Source: Thamnaconus septentrionalis (lineage: Eukaryota > Chordata > Actinopteri > Tetraodontiformes > Monacanthidae). From it: 64,000 bases of DNA. Shown here piece after piece: positions 41,362 through 55,379 of the stretch (the first letter of the stretch is position 1; each line of letters opens with the position of its first letter). A program made the position numbers and the translations under genes. The notes beneath the pieces were generated by a model. It ran no database searches. It was not told the DNA's origin and was given only the letters and a program-made list of their open reading frames with translations. Where the stretch lies: positions 6,189,405 to 6,253,404 of the forward strand of contig CM020512.1 of assembly GCA_009823395.1 (NCBI GenBank), given 5' to 3'.

Positions 41362-42114
41362 CCATCTCCCTCACGCTCGTCTGTCGCCGCCTGCCAGCGA
41401 GTCGGTGCCGCGGCCGTGTCAGCACCTGTCAGTCAACGTCAGCCGCCGCCGTTTGCTTGGACCAACTTGTTTACGGGCCCCTCGGGGGGGGTTGCTGTGA
41501 CCTCTGACCTCGTGCGCCCCAATGTTTGTAGTTGTTATTCAGCCTGTTTGCCTGTTTCCCCTCATTACATTTTCCTTTCCGATCGGCCTCCTCATTGTTA
41601 ACGTCCTGAGTTGCTCTGTCGAAATGCCGCTGGAGCTGCGACGAAGCGACTCAGTTAAAGTCTTCACACCGACTTCCATCAAGATTTGTTGCTCGGCAGC
41701 AGGTTGCGTGCGTTTGCCTCTACATGACCTGCTTGCGGTTAGCGTCGCACGTGTCGGCCTGTCAGTTTGATGCATCGGATTGATACTGTCTGCATTTTTT
41801 TTTTTATCATTATGAACACACGCGGTTGGGTGTGTGTGTGTGTGTACAGTAGAAAGCTGTGTGCACACAGGGGTGTGCTGTGTGAAATATTTTGCCCGTG
41901 ATGACTGCTGCTGTGCCGACAGGCCCCGACAACAGCAGCCTGCAGGTTGTGTGTGTGTGTGTTTCTCCTCATCTGTCCTGTGGTTTGGCGCAGCGCTCTT
42001 GATTTTCTGAGCGATGCTGTAAATGAAAATGATCAAAGTTGGACACTTGTACAGTAAAATTTTTAAAAAAAATACAGGCAGTATTTTACTTATCGTTGTT
42101 GCCAATTCCACAAG

Positions 42115-42543
42115 TCGTGTTGTTGGGATTACTCCATAAAAGTAATCCAACTACTGATTACTGATTACTCCTTAAAAAGTAATCTAATTGCGTCTTTAAC
42201 TACTTTGTTTCATAAGTAATCAATGACTAATTACTTTAGTTTTAAAAAGATAAAGTAACAGTTGAGAACGTCTTGTTTCCTGCATGTAACGCACAATGAA
42301 CCACAATATTCTTACATTTTGACGAGATAAACTCAAAATAATGTTTGTATTTCCAGCTATCAAACGCAATCGCTGTTTTTTCTTTTGCCGCCGCCACGCT
42401 TGTTTTGGTGCGTCGTCGCATATCAATGACGTTGCATGCACGGCTGCATCATCAATCTGGGACATCGTTACATTACTCTGTTACTAAAAAGTAGTTTGAT
42501 TACAGTAGTGGATTACTTAGTAATAGATTACTCACCAACACTG
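42115..42543. mobile_element. hAT-like MITE, copy 2
   Basis: The right end is CACCAACACTG and the left end GTGTTGTTGG. It is flanked by TCCACAAG (42107-42114) and TCCACGAG (42544-42551), an 8-bp target duplication with one mismatch, which is the hAT length. Core sequence as in copy 1. Confidence 0.8.
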
Positions 42544-42551
42544 TCCACGAG

Positions 42552-44633
42552 GTGCGCCTCATGTTTAATACATTCATATTCATATTTAACTCAAACTGTA
42601 AAGTTATTTCATTGTTTGCCAGGATTTGCTGTTTACATCCACTTCACTTGCTTTCGAAGAGTCCTGATTACCAATTAATTGATTACCACAGTTGTTTCTG
42701 CTCAAATATGTTGGAACTAATATGCGCCTGTGCATTCCCTTCTACTACCGCTACTACCGTCTTCTTGAATAAATGTCTCGAATTTCATAGCAGTTTATCC
42801 AAGTAGTTCCTCAGGTGTTTCACAAAAACACACACACAGATTAACAGTCCAGAGCTGAAACCCAGAGCCACAGCTGAGTGTTTTCCTCCCTGTCAATCTA
42901 CATTAGAATTGAAACTTCTGTCTCGTTGAATTTCCTCCAGCTTGGCTTCTACTCTGAGGGATGGAGGGAGTGTTTTATCGAAGAGGAGAAAATGAAGGAG
43001 AAGAATTGTCTGCAGAGAGATGTTGGTCTGATGTGTTGCCTGCTGGAGGCGAGATGTTTATGCTTTCTGTATTTTTTTTCCTGTGTGTTTATTCCAGAGA
43101 GTGCAGCGCTGCGGCCCTGCGGGGAGCCCGACGCACTCCGTCTGTGTTTGTAGAAGAAACACGCTGGCCGGCCGGCCGGCCTGGCTGGCCTCCAGGGTGT
43201 TTCAGGCAGGCTGGTGCAGATCTCCTCCCCTCCGCTCACCTCTTTGCCCTGCTCCACCTTTTAGCCTTTGACCTCTGACCCCCTGATCATATGCACTGAC
43301 AGCCAAAACAACAGGTTAACCTCAGCGGCAGCCGCAGAAAAAAAAAAAGCGCAGCTCCTTCTTTAGGATCAGGAGCGTCTTTGTATCTCTGCCGTGGATT
43401 TGCGCTGCAGGACGGAGCCGAGTGTGAAACGTTTGGTTGCCGCTGAACGGCTTCCTCCTCTTTGACGTCTTCCATCAGTCCGTCAGGGTCCAGGAGAGCC
43501 GCGCTTTGACTGAACAGCCCCGGGGGGGAATGAACTCAGAGGTAACTTCAGTCTTATCACCTCCTCCTGCTCTGCTTCCTGTCATCCAACAGGTCTTTAC
43601 CTGTCCAGGTGAGCCCAAAGCCTCACAACTGCCGCTTCCTTCCTTCCTTTGCCTTTGAGCACTGTGTAAATCATTTTCCAATAAAAAAAAAAAGGTCCAA
43701 TAAAACCTGCAATTCAAAGAATTTTTTCGTGTATGTAAAGTGACAACTGTCCCAAAAAAACAAGTAATACACGTGTGCACATCATATTTGCATGTGTTTT
43801 AATGCAAAAGTATATATTAAATGCTTTTAATAATACTTTCACATAAAAAAAGTGATTGCGGTCTAGGAATTTAAGTAAAGAAAGGCGGTGACTAGGCCTC
43901 TTAATGTCGTCTAAGTTGATGATGTTTTTTAAAGAGAATTTGTTTTCAGGACTTTGAAAACTCCTGGACAAACTCCAGGACACAGTAAAAACCTGTCAGA
44001 ACAACAGCAAATCAGCGCCACGTTTTTTGTTTTTGTGAGTGCACAGCTTTTGAAAGGTCGCGTCGCTTCACACTCTCTGCCTGTCAGGAAAACATTGCAG
44101 CTCTGACTCCTGTGTTTACATTCAAACAATGAAGTCAGGTCGGCATCTGGAACGCAGTGAATATTTTTTTCCTTCTTTATATCCACAGTACGTGTCATCT
44201 AATCCTCAGGGGATTCTGTGTTTACACTGACTGTTACATTACTTGATCGGAGGCCAGCAATGAAACCCGAGCAGCGACGAACTACCTGCAGCACCTCTGT
44301 GCGGGTCTTCTCGCTTCAGGGCTCCCAATTTCACCAGCGGTGCGGCATCTGGCCTGAATCGTGCACACTGTAAAAAGATCTGTTCTCCTTTATCTGTCGT
44401 GCTGTTGGACGCTGCTTCAGGGGGTGACTGGCATTTGGCCTAAATAAACTGCGAACTGATCCCGACTTAACGAGCTACGCTGTCAAGTGTCTTTGACGGC
44501 GAAAAATAAAAAGCTCATAAATCTTTTTGTATATTCACCTGACTTTACTTTTGGTTTTAGTTGACATGGTGCACACATGGTACAGACACACAGGTCTATC
44601 AGTGACACGCTGCAGGGGGGAAATATTTTTTGT
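42552..44633. other. Non-coding region between MITE copies 2 and 3
   Basis: No gene supported. It includes a GGCCGGCCGGCC-type GC palindrome near 43167-43180. No RNA gene is seen. Confidence 0.5.
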
Positions 44634-45048
44634 CAGTGTTAATGGGATTACTCCATAAAAGTAATCCAACTACTGATTACTCCTTAAAAAGCAATCTCAT
44701 TACTTCTTTAACTACTTTGTTTCATAAGTAATCAATTACTAATTACTTTAGTTTTAAAAAGATAAAGTAACAGTTGAGAACGTCTTGTTTCCTGCATGTA
44801 ACGTAACAACGAACCACAATATTCTTTGATTTTGACGAGATAAACTTAAAATAATGTTTGTATTTCCAGCTGCAAAACGCAATTTAGCTTACAAAATATT
44901 TCAGAAAAGTAATGGATGGTTACTTGATAAAGTAATTATGATATAATTACCATTTTTGCCAGAGTAATCCCGTTACATTACTCTGTTACTTTAAAAGAGC
45001 TTAATTACAGGAGTGGATTACTTACTAATAGATTACTCGCCAACACTA
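44634..45048. mobile_element. hAT-like MITE, copy 3
   Basis: The left end CAGTGTTAATGGGATTAC and right end GATTACTCGCCAACACTA are inverted. The interior matches copy 2 for much of its length but lacks the GCGTCGTCGCATATC segment. Confidence 0.75.
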
Positions 45049-46820
45049 TTTATTATTATTCATTCCGCTGGTTTGCCTGTCAGCTATTGTTGGACAGAAA
45101 CCAGAACTACATGGAGACATAAACCATCGTCTTACCTTCTTTATCAGCTGATAGATTTTTTTTTTTTTCGTGATTGCTTCATAACCTCTACGTTTCCAAC
45201 TGCTTTGGCAGTTTTTTTATATTTTTATTTCATTTAGTCAAAGAGTTAATATTAAATCACCACAAGTCAGTCATCTTAAAAAGATTGCTTGAAGTAAACT
45301 GCAGGAAATACGCTTACTTGAAAAAAAGGTCAAAGAGCCTGAAGTTAAAGGTTAAGACAAGACTTTCAGATGTTTAAGATAATCCTTTAAAACCCCCCAA
45401 AACTTTGACTTTTTGTTTTTATTACAGGCCACATGTTGGCTGTTCTCGGAAGCTTGTTTTTAAAAGAAAAGCGAGCAAGAGAGAGAGGAGGGAGCCTCAA
45501 AGCCGAGCTTTGTGTGGTGTGAATGACACTTTCTAATCTCCAAATCTTCAGCCGCAGTGTCGGGTTCTCAGCTCCGGCTACCGGCGTCACCTCTCAATGT
45601 GCAACGCCAGCGTTTCGGGCGCGCTGAGCTTCTCTCCCCTGCGGACACACATTTTTCAAAAACGTGGATGTTGCTTGTTGCACCCGTTTATCAATCACGT
45701 CTGGCTTCGCTTCTCCATCGCGGGGACATTTGTGCCCCTATCAGTCTTATTTCTGGAGTGTTTATTGAGTTCAGCCTGATCCACGATGGAATACAGGCCG
45801 TGTGAGGAGGGACACAAAATTAAAATCGGAGCAATCACAGCTGCTGTGACGTCAGAGTCAAATCACGAGACTCCGAGTAGATCCATGTTCAGGGGTCAGA
45901 GTGGAAACACAGTGCTGCGTTATCGTCAATGGATCTGCTCTTTCTATTGATATAAAGGCTTGGAATGAATCCACATGCGCATGTATTTATTTTTGAATGC
46001 GTTTTCGTGACAATAGCTCCTTCGCATGTCACACACTGATCCTTTCAAGATCAGTTTATTTTGGGTGCTTTATACTTTTGTGCTGGCCGCCTGTTTGCCT
46101 TGTCTGCATCGCATTATGCACTGTTAATAGATACAGAATGCTGCCATGAGGTTTTGCATAGTGATGCTGGATTGCTTCGGGCTGTACAGTGTGAAGAAAC
46201 CACATGGGGAGGAGGTAGAGGAGGAGGAGGAGCACAGGGAGCGGAGCCAAGAGGGAGACGAGAGGGAAATAAATTTAGTGTATTTTGAAAAAAACAAGAA
46301 AAAATTTGTAAACTGACAATAATCTTGAACTCAAGCTACTTTAAAAAAGACAACAACAACAACAAAAAACAAAAAATCAAGAAGGATTAATTTCATAATT
46401 TAATGATTTTCATCCCTTGCAAAAACATTTGCTAGTTTAATAGTGTCAAAAAAAAATCCCACAATGTCTCCAACATTTAACGTCTGCCAAGCTTCCTTTT
46501 CACCTTTCAAATATTAGCCAATTTTAGCACAGACTTCAGGATGGAGATGTGTCTCTAGCTGATTCCACCGCTCGCCAGCGCGGCCAGCCAGGCCCACTGC
46601 TGCAGCCACAGGAAGCACTGCAGGTGTAATTAGGTCGAATCCGCTCCCACCGGGCTGGCAGGCAGGCGGGCGGCGAAGTGTCAGAGTCGCAGAGAAATAT
46701 AGGAGGGAAAACAAGCCGACATGCATCTGGATGTAAAGTGCTTCCTGACGCGGGTTTACACTGCGGAGCAGGTCCACTCCATCTCCATTAGGCATGGTGT
46801 GTGAGAGAGAGAGAGAGAGG

Positions 46821-46856
<36 letters not shown>

Positions 46857-48411
46857 GCTGACTCTGCTGGAAGAGTGTGACCCATATTTACAGTGAGGAA
46901 GGGCTGAACTTTTGCAGACACTCGCTGCGTGCGTTTCTGGTTTGTTTTTAAAGATGCGATTAAAATTCAGCGTTCCCAGAATCCCCTTTGATTCCTTTTT
47001 GTTACCCCAACGTCAGTAATTGGATCCCTGTTGTGTCGATGCGTTGGTTATTGAGGCGAACGAGATAAAGCCCCCGATGAGGTCGTAATGTGGGCCAGAA
47101 GCTGCTGCGTCTCTCCCTCGCTACTCTGTTGTTGTGGACCGTATACATTGAAAGTTTTGACATAAATTACAGTCGCGTCCAAAAATTTCTAGTCCCAAGA
47201 AGCTAGGGTTGTTTTCTATTCCAGTGGTAGAGTCAGTGGCTGTATAGCGTTTTAATGCTGCGCCGAAGAAGGAATTTCTGCTTGCAGATGCTTTCAGAAG
47301 TTCTAATGAAGATGAAACAACAGTCGATTTTTTTGGAATCTTCCTGTGAGATCTTCCTCGTTCTCCTTTGATTCAACAGCCAGTCAGCTGCTTGTTCAGT
47401 TCGAAGTGGAGAGGACTGAGGAAGATGAAGCCGTACGATGAGGAAGATGCCGAAAGAATGTAAGCAGGTGCAACCCCGCCCCTCCCTCCACCCCCCGTCT
47501 TTCACTTTTACTCACTCCCTTATGTAAACACACCCGGTGTGCATTATCCGGTAACAGGAGAGGAAAAAAAAGCTTCTTTTCAAACACAACAATAAAGGAG
47601 AAAATTACTGCTGTTTGTTTGGAGAAGAGGCGAAGCCGAGCAGAACCAGGCGGCTGAATGGAGCGGGCGGAAAAGGGAGAGCGAGTGGAGAGGTGACAGA
47701 GGCAGGAGGCAGTGGCAGCCCTCCCCCGCACCTCCCCCCTCCCTCGATATCCATGTCGAAAGGTGAACGGGTTCCAGACTAGACAGACGACGACAAAAAG
47801 ACTGAGGCGAGTCTTTGAAATGGCTCCTGTTGTCGGGGAGCTGCAGGGACCGCTGGACTCGTTGGCCGTCCCGGCATGCGATGTTTTGGCTCCTGAGGCC
47901 GGTGCCCAGTGTCGAGGAGCGCCAGCCAGTTCTCCAGAACCATTGAGTCTAAACAAGACCCTCCCAGGGGGGAAAATGACTAATTTCTGCTTCTTTCATG
48001 GGGACCAACCTGAGTGCGGCTGGACTTTGTGGGGGAGGAGGGATGAAAGCGGCTGACGTAGCAGCTCAGACTGTTAAGTCTACTTCTTATGGTTTGTTAC
48101 ATAAAAGTCAGAGACAAACAGCCCCCCCCCCCACACCTTTATTTTTTTCTTAAGAGAGACCAAATTTTAAAAGCGAACGACGAGCGGCACAAAATCTTCG
48201 TCACTGTGATTCTTCGTGGTTTGCCGCGGGACGCTGACGCCCCGACAGAAAGCCACAGGCTCTTAGTAACTCACATAATCAGCAGCGGAGAATCACGACT
48301 GACTCTGACACTCTACTGGCCTTTCTTCACTCCAAAACATCGTCTTTGACCTCTTTTATAAGAAGGACATGTGATTGAAAGGCAACAGGTGTGGCCAGTT
48401 GGGTGAAAACG
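45049..48411. other. Non-coding region without supported genes
   Basis: Unique sequence with a (GA)n run at 46807-46857. Minus-strand open frames at 46.5-48 kb have no recognisable features. Confidence 0.5.
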
Positions 48412-48560
48412 GAGGATGATAATAACTTTATTTATATAACACTTATTAAAACATTTTTTTTTACAAAGTACAGACAACCCTAAGAAGCGAGAAACAACAT
48501 TAAAACAATAGAAAAACCATAAAACCAAGGCATTAAAACAGGTTACAAAAAAGAGGAGAA
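48412..48560 (-). mobile_element. LINE-like 3' fragment
   Basis: On the minus strand it ends TATAAATAAAGTTATTATCA, the 3' end form of a common fish non-LTR element. Only about 150 bases are recognisable. Confidence 0.4.
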
Positions 48561-48607
48561 TGCCAAACCCACTGCTTGAGATCCCCAGGCAGCGGGTGTA
48601 GTGGAAG

Positions 48608-48659
48608 AATGATGATGATGATAATGATGATGATGATGATGATGGTGATGGTGATGATG
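48608..48659. repeat. (GAT)n microsatellite
   Basis: Imperfect ATG/GAT triplets. The poly-Met frame over it is an artefact. Confidence 0.85.
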
Positions 48660-48934
48660 TCAAGGAGTGGTGGCCGTCAGAGGCTCAAGCGGCGACCCAG
48701 AGCGAGCGCAGATGGGAAACGGGTGGATGGGTGTTTTGTTCAGAGCAGGTTGGTTCATGCAGGCGAGTGTCAAACTTTGGGCTAATTCATGGGGGCATCC
48801 ATGAGTCTGAGGGCCGTCGCATTCCTATAGGCTGGTTCCAAACCCCAGCGTGATCGCATGGTTGGACCACCGGCGAGTCTCCAATCAAAATGCCAGGTCG
48901 GTCGTAACCGCCACCCGGCGTGATATTATTTTTT

Positions 48935-49200
48935 TATCACTTCCGCAGGCGGGTTAATTAGCAAATGATGTTTCAAAGCCGCACGTTAAACAGGTGGATT
49001 AAAATAACAGGCGGTCGATACAACGCGGCCCGTCGACCGTACATTAGACTCTCCCTGTGTGATAATGTAGCGTAATCATTAATTCATGTTCTCGCTGTGC
49101 TCGCTACGTGCGGCATAAATATAGCCGCGGCGTCGGGCGAGGAGGTGGAAGAAGAGGAGGAGGCGGAGGCATCGCCGCGGGTCGGCTGTCAGGTCACATT
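48935..49200. other. Unique block with homeodomain-like words, then purine-rich tract
   Basis: TTAATTAGCAAATGATG (about 48955-48971) and GTAATCATTAATTCATG (about 49071-49087) lie in low-repeat sequence followed by an AGGAGG-rich tract at about 49140-49170. It is a candidate enhancer only. Confidence 0.3.
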
Positions 49201-49469
49201 CTGAGAGGCAGGGGGCGCAGCGGAGGAGCGAAGATGAGTTCTCCAAGGCCGCTAATCCACTGTGAAGGTGGAGGGACGGGCTGATGGCGGCCGGGTGGAT
49301 TCATGGGGTAAAAGTGGGGTTAGAGGTGTAATGAACAAGTGGAGGAGAAGAAAGGGAAGAAAGAAGGGGGGGTGGAGGGGGGGTGAATTGTGGAAGGAGT
49401 CGAGGGTGACGTTCTGACACCGGAAGAAGATTAGAGGGTGAAAACTGGATTTTTAAAAAGAACAGATAC

Positions 49470-49478
49470 GCACGCACG

Positions 49479-49531
<53 letters not shown>

Positions 49532-49669
49532 GCATGTCTAGACGCTGATGATTTCTCTCAGATGGCTCCTTTGTCTGAATCTCCAACTTAGCCAAAGGTC
49601 GCTGCTCAGCTGCCTGAACTCCTGCATGGATGTATGCATAAGTAATTTTATGTAAAATATTCACATAAT

Positions 49670-49713
<44 letters not shown>
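49470..49713. repeat. Two (CA)n microsatellites
   Basis: Runs at 49470-49528 (begins with CACG units) and 49672-49713. Confidence 0.9.
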
Positions 49714-49719
<6 letters not shown>

Positions 49720-50169
49720 GACTCTGTCTGCACGCATGTCTGCACCCGAGTCTGCATGCAAGGAAACAACGTGGAATGTGAACGTCAGAGCTCCTGTGTT
49801 TTGCAGTTACTCACAAACCGGTGAGATTTGTCTATGTTTTCAAGCGGCGGGTCGGCCTTCTAAACTGTTAGTCAGCTGCGTGCAAACGGTGCATTTTCTG
49901 CACAGTTGGGTAACTACAGGTGCTTTGAAAGTCTCAATTAAAGCGTTTCGAAAGTTCCAAAGTTGACGGTTGCAGAAAGTGGCCTGATCCTTTTAATTAT
50001 TCACAATTTGGCCATTTGGCAAACGAGGCCCGTTGGGTCCGACTGGAGCCAGTCTGACAATTCAGTTTGCAACTCAACATTCTGTATTGTTCCACTTTTA
50101 TTTGCACATAACATCCAAAGCAAATGAATGCATCAAGCTTTATATAATTATAGAGTAATATTAAACTAA

Positions 50170-50395
50170 GCTTCCACCATCCAAAAACATGCATGTGAGG
50201 TAAATTGGAAACTGGAAACTAAATTGTCTGTAGGTGTGAATGTTTGCTTGTCTCTGTGTGGCCCTGTGATAAACCCTGCCTTCGCCCTATGACAGCTAGG
50301 ATAGGCTGCTGGGAGAGGCTCCAGCAGACCCCCGTGACCCTGAGCTCGGGAAGAAGCGGGTATGGAAAATGGAAGGATGGATAAAAATGCTGAAA
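50170..50395 (+). mobile_element. Interspersed repeat with LINE/SINE-type tail
   Basis: The words AAATTGTCTGTAGGTGTGAA, GCCCTGTGAT, GCTAGGATAGGCTGCTGGGA and GGAAAATGGAAGGATGGATA in this order are the familiar 3' part of an abundant fish retroposon (CR1/L2-like tail). The tail ends near 50395. Confidence 0.6.
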
Positions 50396-52367
50396 TAGAA
50401 CAGTTGTTGAATTGGAATTTTGCTTTTGGAATTGTTTGGAGAGTTCGGCAGTGGCCATTTTGCCTAAACAGAGGCCAGACTTAAACTACCTGGATTTAAG
50501 ATAATGGGCTGTAAACAGGCCGAAAAACAACACAACAGCTTCTCCTTTGCTCTGCCTGAGCTGTGGGTCCAAAAAAAGAAAAAAGAGAAAAACTCAGTCC
50601 GTCTGTTTATGACACGCTACGCTTGGACTCGCAAAATGTCCAGTCCTGCGGTGGTTCCAGTGGTCAGCGCAGGGCGGAGGAGGAGCTCAGACGGGCCAAA
50701 GGAAAGTGTGAGAGGGAGACGGACGGAGGAGGAGGAGGAAGAGCGGTGACCGGGGGCTGCTGCCGACTTCTGGTAAATGTCTGTCCGGCCTCGCCGCTAA
50801 TGCGCGGAGCAGGCGGACATCTGCTGCGGTCCGCGGGGCCTGCCGGGGTGTCACGCCGCAGGTTAGCTGTGGAGACGCGGCGGCGCAGCCAGATGGAGGG
50901 AAGGTGTGATAATGAGAAACACAAAGGTGACGGTTAAAAGAAAAGGGGCGCTGCCATATGTGAGCAGATTGAAGACAGCAGGTGGAAATTCCGGCCCGGG
51001 GGGGCGGGGGGATTCAACGGGATTTTAAAGCGAAGCCTTTATTCCACATTAATTTCCCGACGCTGGAAACTGTCCTCCTTTGACAAATGAGTCGTAGGAA
51101 AGAATCGCAAGTGGGGAGAAGAGGGGATGATGTCACGTCTGCGTTTGTCTTTCTCTTTTTATCGGGTCGTCGTTTTTCTGAAGCGATCCGGCGAGTCCGA
51201 TGATCACGCAGGCGCACGAGTGGCACACTGAGGACGGAGAGTCAGTAAGCGCTGGGAAGTGGAGGAACGCCGGGATGAGCACAAGAGATAGATAGATAGA
51301 TAGATCCTCATTTTTGTAAGAAGCCTGGGGACAGTGGTGACCGTGTTCACATCAAGCCGGTGCCACCTGGATGACGGACGTCTCAAATCAAAAACAATGT
51401 AGTTGAGACCATCTGAGATGAACAAACACGTTTTCATTGGGGTCTCAGCCGCTTCTCAGAGGTGCTGGATCCCCCAAATGATCGTCCACCAGCAGAACCA
51501 GTGATGGTTGGATGAAGGATGAGTGCGACAAACGCAGGATGGTTTTGTAAAACTGTAAAATAACAAATTAGCTGCAAGCAGGAAGTTACGGCTTCTTGTT
51601 TTGGTTGTTGCACGTCAGCTTTGACTCTCGAAAGTCAGGAGTGAGTTTTGCGATGTGTCCAGCAGTTTAACCTTTGAGCGGACAGAGAAGGAAAGGTGGA
51701 GCGAAAATGGAAAAGTTTGGCTGCAAGGGAAACGCCCAAAAAAAAAAAAAAAAAACTGCTGATGGGACAAATTTGCGATCTCTGAGGAGAAACTACTGGG
51801 GTGTGTAAAAGCGTGGCAGTGCAATATATGAGGGTGAGCGGCGAGGTCGCCTCGGTGTGGGCTTCTCTGCAGGGCCACGTGGACACATCAGTGCACACCG
51901 ACCCGACATTTGTCAGTGTCAGGCTGCTGTGCAGATTCATCGGACGGGGGCGAGCAGCTCCGTCCGCGTGTATTTCTGCCTCCTTTGGATCATAACGACA
52001 AAAAAAAAAAAAGAAACTTTCCTCAACAGAAAGTTCTGTTTTTTCGTTTCTTTTGTTTGTTTTTGTCTGCCCTAAACAAAAGGCCCAAAACACAGGAAAA
52101 ATTTCCAATTAATCAAGAAGTCGTGGGCCACAAACTGCGCTGGTGAGGGCGAGGTGCGTTTAGGAACACTGGCTAATGCAGATGCTGCTGAGTGAGTAGT
52201 TTCCAGAGGGCAGCTTCCGTGCTCGCCCCATGGAAAATCCTCCCAGGATGGACAGGGAAAGCTGAGCCGGTGGGAAAAGAACAGAAACTATCAGGAAGGC
52301 TAAAAAAAAAAAAAAAAAGGAGAAAGGTGAGCCAAAGGTTGCTGATTGGCTCCTGCTGAAAAACACC
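50396..52367. other. Non-coding region without supported genes
   Basis: Unique sequence with poly-A/T runs, a short (GATA)n run at 51285-51305 and a GC-rich patch at about 50790-50900. No gene is supported. Confidence 0.5.
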
Positions 52368-53901
52368 TAAAGGGCACCTGTGATGCTTTTCACTTTTCTG
52401 AGCTCTAAATACTTGTGCAATGTTGAATACTAGTGTCAAACGATGCGAAATCGTCAAATAATGAGGTTCATGCGTTTGGACGTGAGCCCTACAAGTTGTT
52501 GGCCATGGTTCTAAACGCTCCGTTTGACGAGTGTTTTCAACACGGAGTCTTTTCCGGAACGCATTCACGTCAATGCGTTCCGGATTTCCTTTCATGGCCA
52601 AGCTCAGGCACACTCTCGGACTGGTTTCGCCCTCCCCCGTTCTGCCCCGGAAGTGATGTCGCAGTGCGCTGCTCCAAGAAAATGTTTTTTCGGTGTGAGG
52701 GACATTGAAAATAATAAATACAAGCACGAGGGAAGGACCACAACCGTCGAAGTGGAGCGAACAGAGAAAATGTTGGAGGTTTGTTCAGCCTAATGCGGAT
52801 GCGACGGAACACCGGTCCGGTCGGCAACGGGAGTGAGACGGGCTCGACTCGGCCGGTGGACGACGAGAGAATAGTCAGCCACGGCAATTTTTGAAAACAT
52901 TATGAGGACTGTGAGTGTATTGTGACCTCAAGCAACTTTAGTTTTAAGACTGCTTGCAAAGTACAACCGCTGAATCATGTTTATGAACTGTTAGCCACCA
53001 TCGCTAACTCCGTGCTCCGCTTGTTATGTGTGTTGTGTTCGCTGGCAGTGAAACTGAAGAGGCAGCGATTCTGACTCTATTTTCTTAAAAACGTATCATC
53101 GGCTCGGCGTCATCAAGGTTGCCAGCTGGCTTGGAACCCCCCTGTGGTGTGACATCAGTCTTTCATGTGTCAGATATGAAGGACGCATGTTTTTTTTTTA
53201 TATATCCAAAGCAGTGTGCCCGTTATGGTCCTGTACTCTTTTTTTTTCTTTTTTCTTTTTTGTAGCTAACATTTTGCAGTATTGACAGTTTTATCGACTC
53301 GTACCGCTCGGCGTGAGCGCATATCGGCAGATTTTGAGGCCTTTTGTCTGCGTGTGTGAGTGTGTTTCACTCCATATAGTGATTTTCACGATGCAAGCAT
53401 GTCAACTTGTGCTTTGTGTGGACTTGAGTTGTGCAGATATTCTTGTCTAATAATAAACGACTCTATGACTGAAGTGATCGTTTCAGCGTCCATATTTTCT
53501 CTGCTAGGACAGTGTTTTGATACAAGTCAACAGTATGAAACAAACAAATGTCAAACTGCTGTTAAAGGGTGAAGCCTTCCCGACGGTAAGTGTTTAAATT
53601 GTGACAGTTTCATAAGGTTTGCTGTTTACTCTCAACTCCAGCAGCGCACCGGCAAACTGAGGAAGCGAGGCTCGGCAGCGACAAAGAGTGACCAATCACA
53701 GCGGGTGGGCTGGGCGGGAGGTGTACCCGGGGGTGGAGTGAAGTAAAACAGACCGTTTTCGCGGGATGCAGGAAATACGAGGAAACGAGCCGCGAGATAC
53801 GCAAATCTAAAAAGCTTTCAGCGCGGAAAATCCGGTGTTGCTGCTGAGGGGCCAGAAATCAAATACAAAGGCCAGAAACTTAGCATAATAGGTCACCTTT
53901 A
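52368..53901. mobile_element. Non-autonomous DNA transposon, about 1.5 kb
   Basis: The left end TAAAGGGCACCTGTGATGCT and the minus-strand right end TAAAGGTGACCTATTATGCT are imperfect terminal inverted repeats (15 of 20 bases agree). The interior resembles a fish repeat I know (AGCATAATAGGTCACC end, GGAAATACGAGG segment). No long reading frame with transposase features. The 283-base part at 53085-53367 recurs at 57488-57754. Confidence 0.7.
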
Positions 53902-55379
53902 AATATTTGTATATCAATAAATAAAAGTGGATCATTGATACATGAGTATGTGTCGCAAATTTTTCATTTTTATTTCTATGATCCAGCCTTCCAGCTCTGC
54001 TAATCCAGTCTTGACACGAGTCCCTGAGAGCTGAATTCAACTCCACTCGAATATTTTACCTCCTCGGGCCAACAAACCCAGTGTTTGTGAACCCTGCGGG
54101 ATTTAAACGGGTAAGTCAGAGTGAGTTGCGAGGCTTTCGTTGTCATTTCCAGCACTCCCAGCAGTGTAAACCGGCTAACTGATCCCCTCTGGAAGAGATT
54201 TAGCGGCGCGGATCAAAGGCGGCGAGAAAACACCGGCGTGTGTGCGAGCAACAAAAGGGAGGGAAGAAAAAAAAAACCAAGGCGAATTTGAGGGAGAGGC
54301 CCTTACACTTTATAGAATCAAAAAATGTAATAAATTCTGGATTTCTTGAATTTTTTTCCTCACCAATTTTTTTGTAGCATTGTTTTATCATAAAAGTCAC
54401 TTATTGACAATCTGTTGTGGAAACCGCCATGTGTTTCCTCTTAACCCTGTAGACTCCATCATCCAACAGTGACCGGAGCAGGTTTTTTTTTTCAAATTAC
54501 AGATAAGATATCCAGTAACTTTGATGTTGCAGATGGAAAACTTGGCCTTTACCTCAATGTCAACTTGTTTGGACCAACAGAATAATTTGTTTACAGCCTG
54601 TGTGAGTGTTCGACTGTTCTGTTTCCAGCCTCCTTTTGTCGACCGTTGGAAGTGGCGTCACCAAATGACCTAGAACGAGAAAGAGGCTCTGCGAGATCAC
54701 AGCGCGACCCACCGAAACCATGGAAAACAACACGGCCAGAGATCGTGACGCTCTTGGTACTTTTTTATTTATTTTTTTTACTTGTAAAACTCTCTTTTTT
54801 CTAAACTCATTTCCAAACATTTCAACAGCAACCATAGGAGCCTTCTGGTTCTCACCATGCCAACTAGCTCCTGTGATGATGTTATAACCATACTGCACCG
54901 TGTTGTTGGATCTGACTTTATTATGTAGCTTGCTGCCATGTGGCCTCATGCTGGAGGTGTTGAAGTTGGACCAGGATCAAACTTTCAGGTCCAAAGCCAC
55001 AAAAAAAGGAAGTAGTTAAAAAAGGGTCTGGCATTGAATTTTTAAAGAACGGCGCTCAGCCTCCTTTGTGCTGCACACAACATGCAACACACCCGGCGAT
55101 GCTGCTCCCCTGAATGAAGCCCACGGGAGAAAGGCGGCCGATTGAGACTTTTTTAAAAGAGTGTGAAATGATCGGGAAATTCGAAGGGATCGGAGAAACT
55201 CTGCGATTCTTCCCGCAGTGAATCATCGTTTTGACAACTCGCGCCGGACCCTCCGAGCCTCACGGGTGAAGAATGAAGTGGGCGGCTCTGACTAATGACC
55301 GGTTCAGACATCTGGGACACGTGCCGTCTGTTTCTGTTTGTCGGAAATGTCAAAGGCTTGTTATTTCTTCGGGTGCTCT
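53902..55379. other. Non-coding region without supported genes
   Basis: No exon chain or RNA gene is seen. Poly-A and poly-T runs are scattered. Confidence 0.5.
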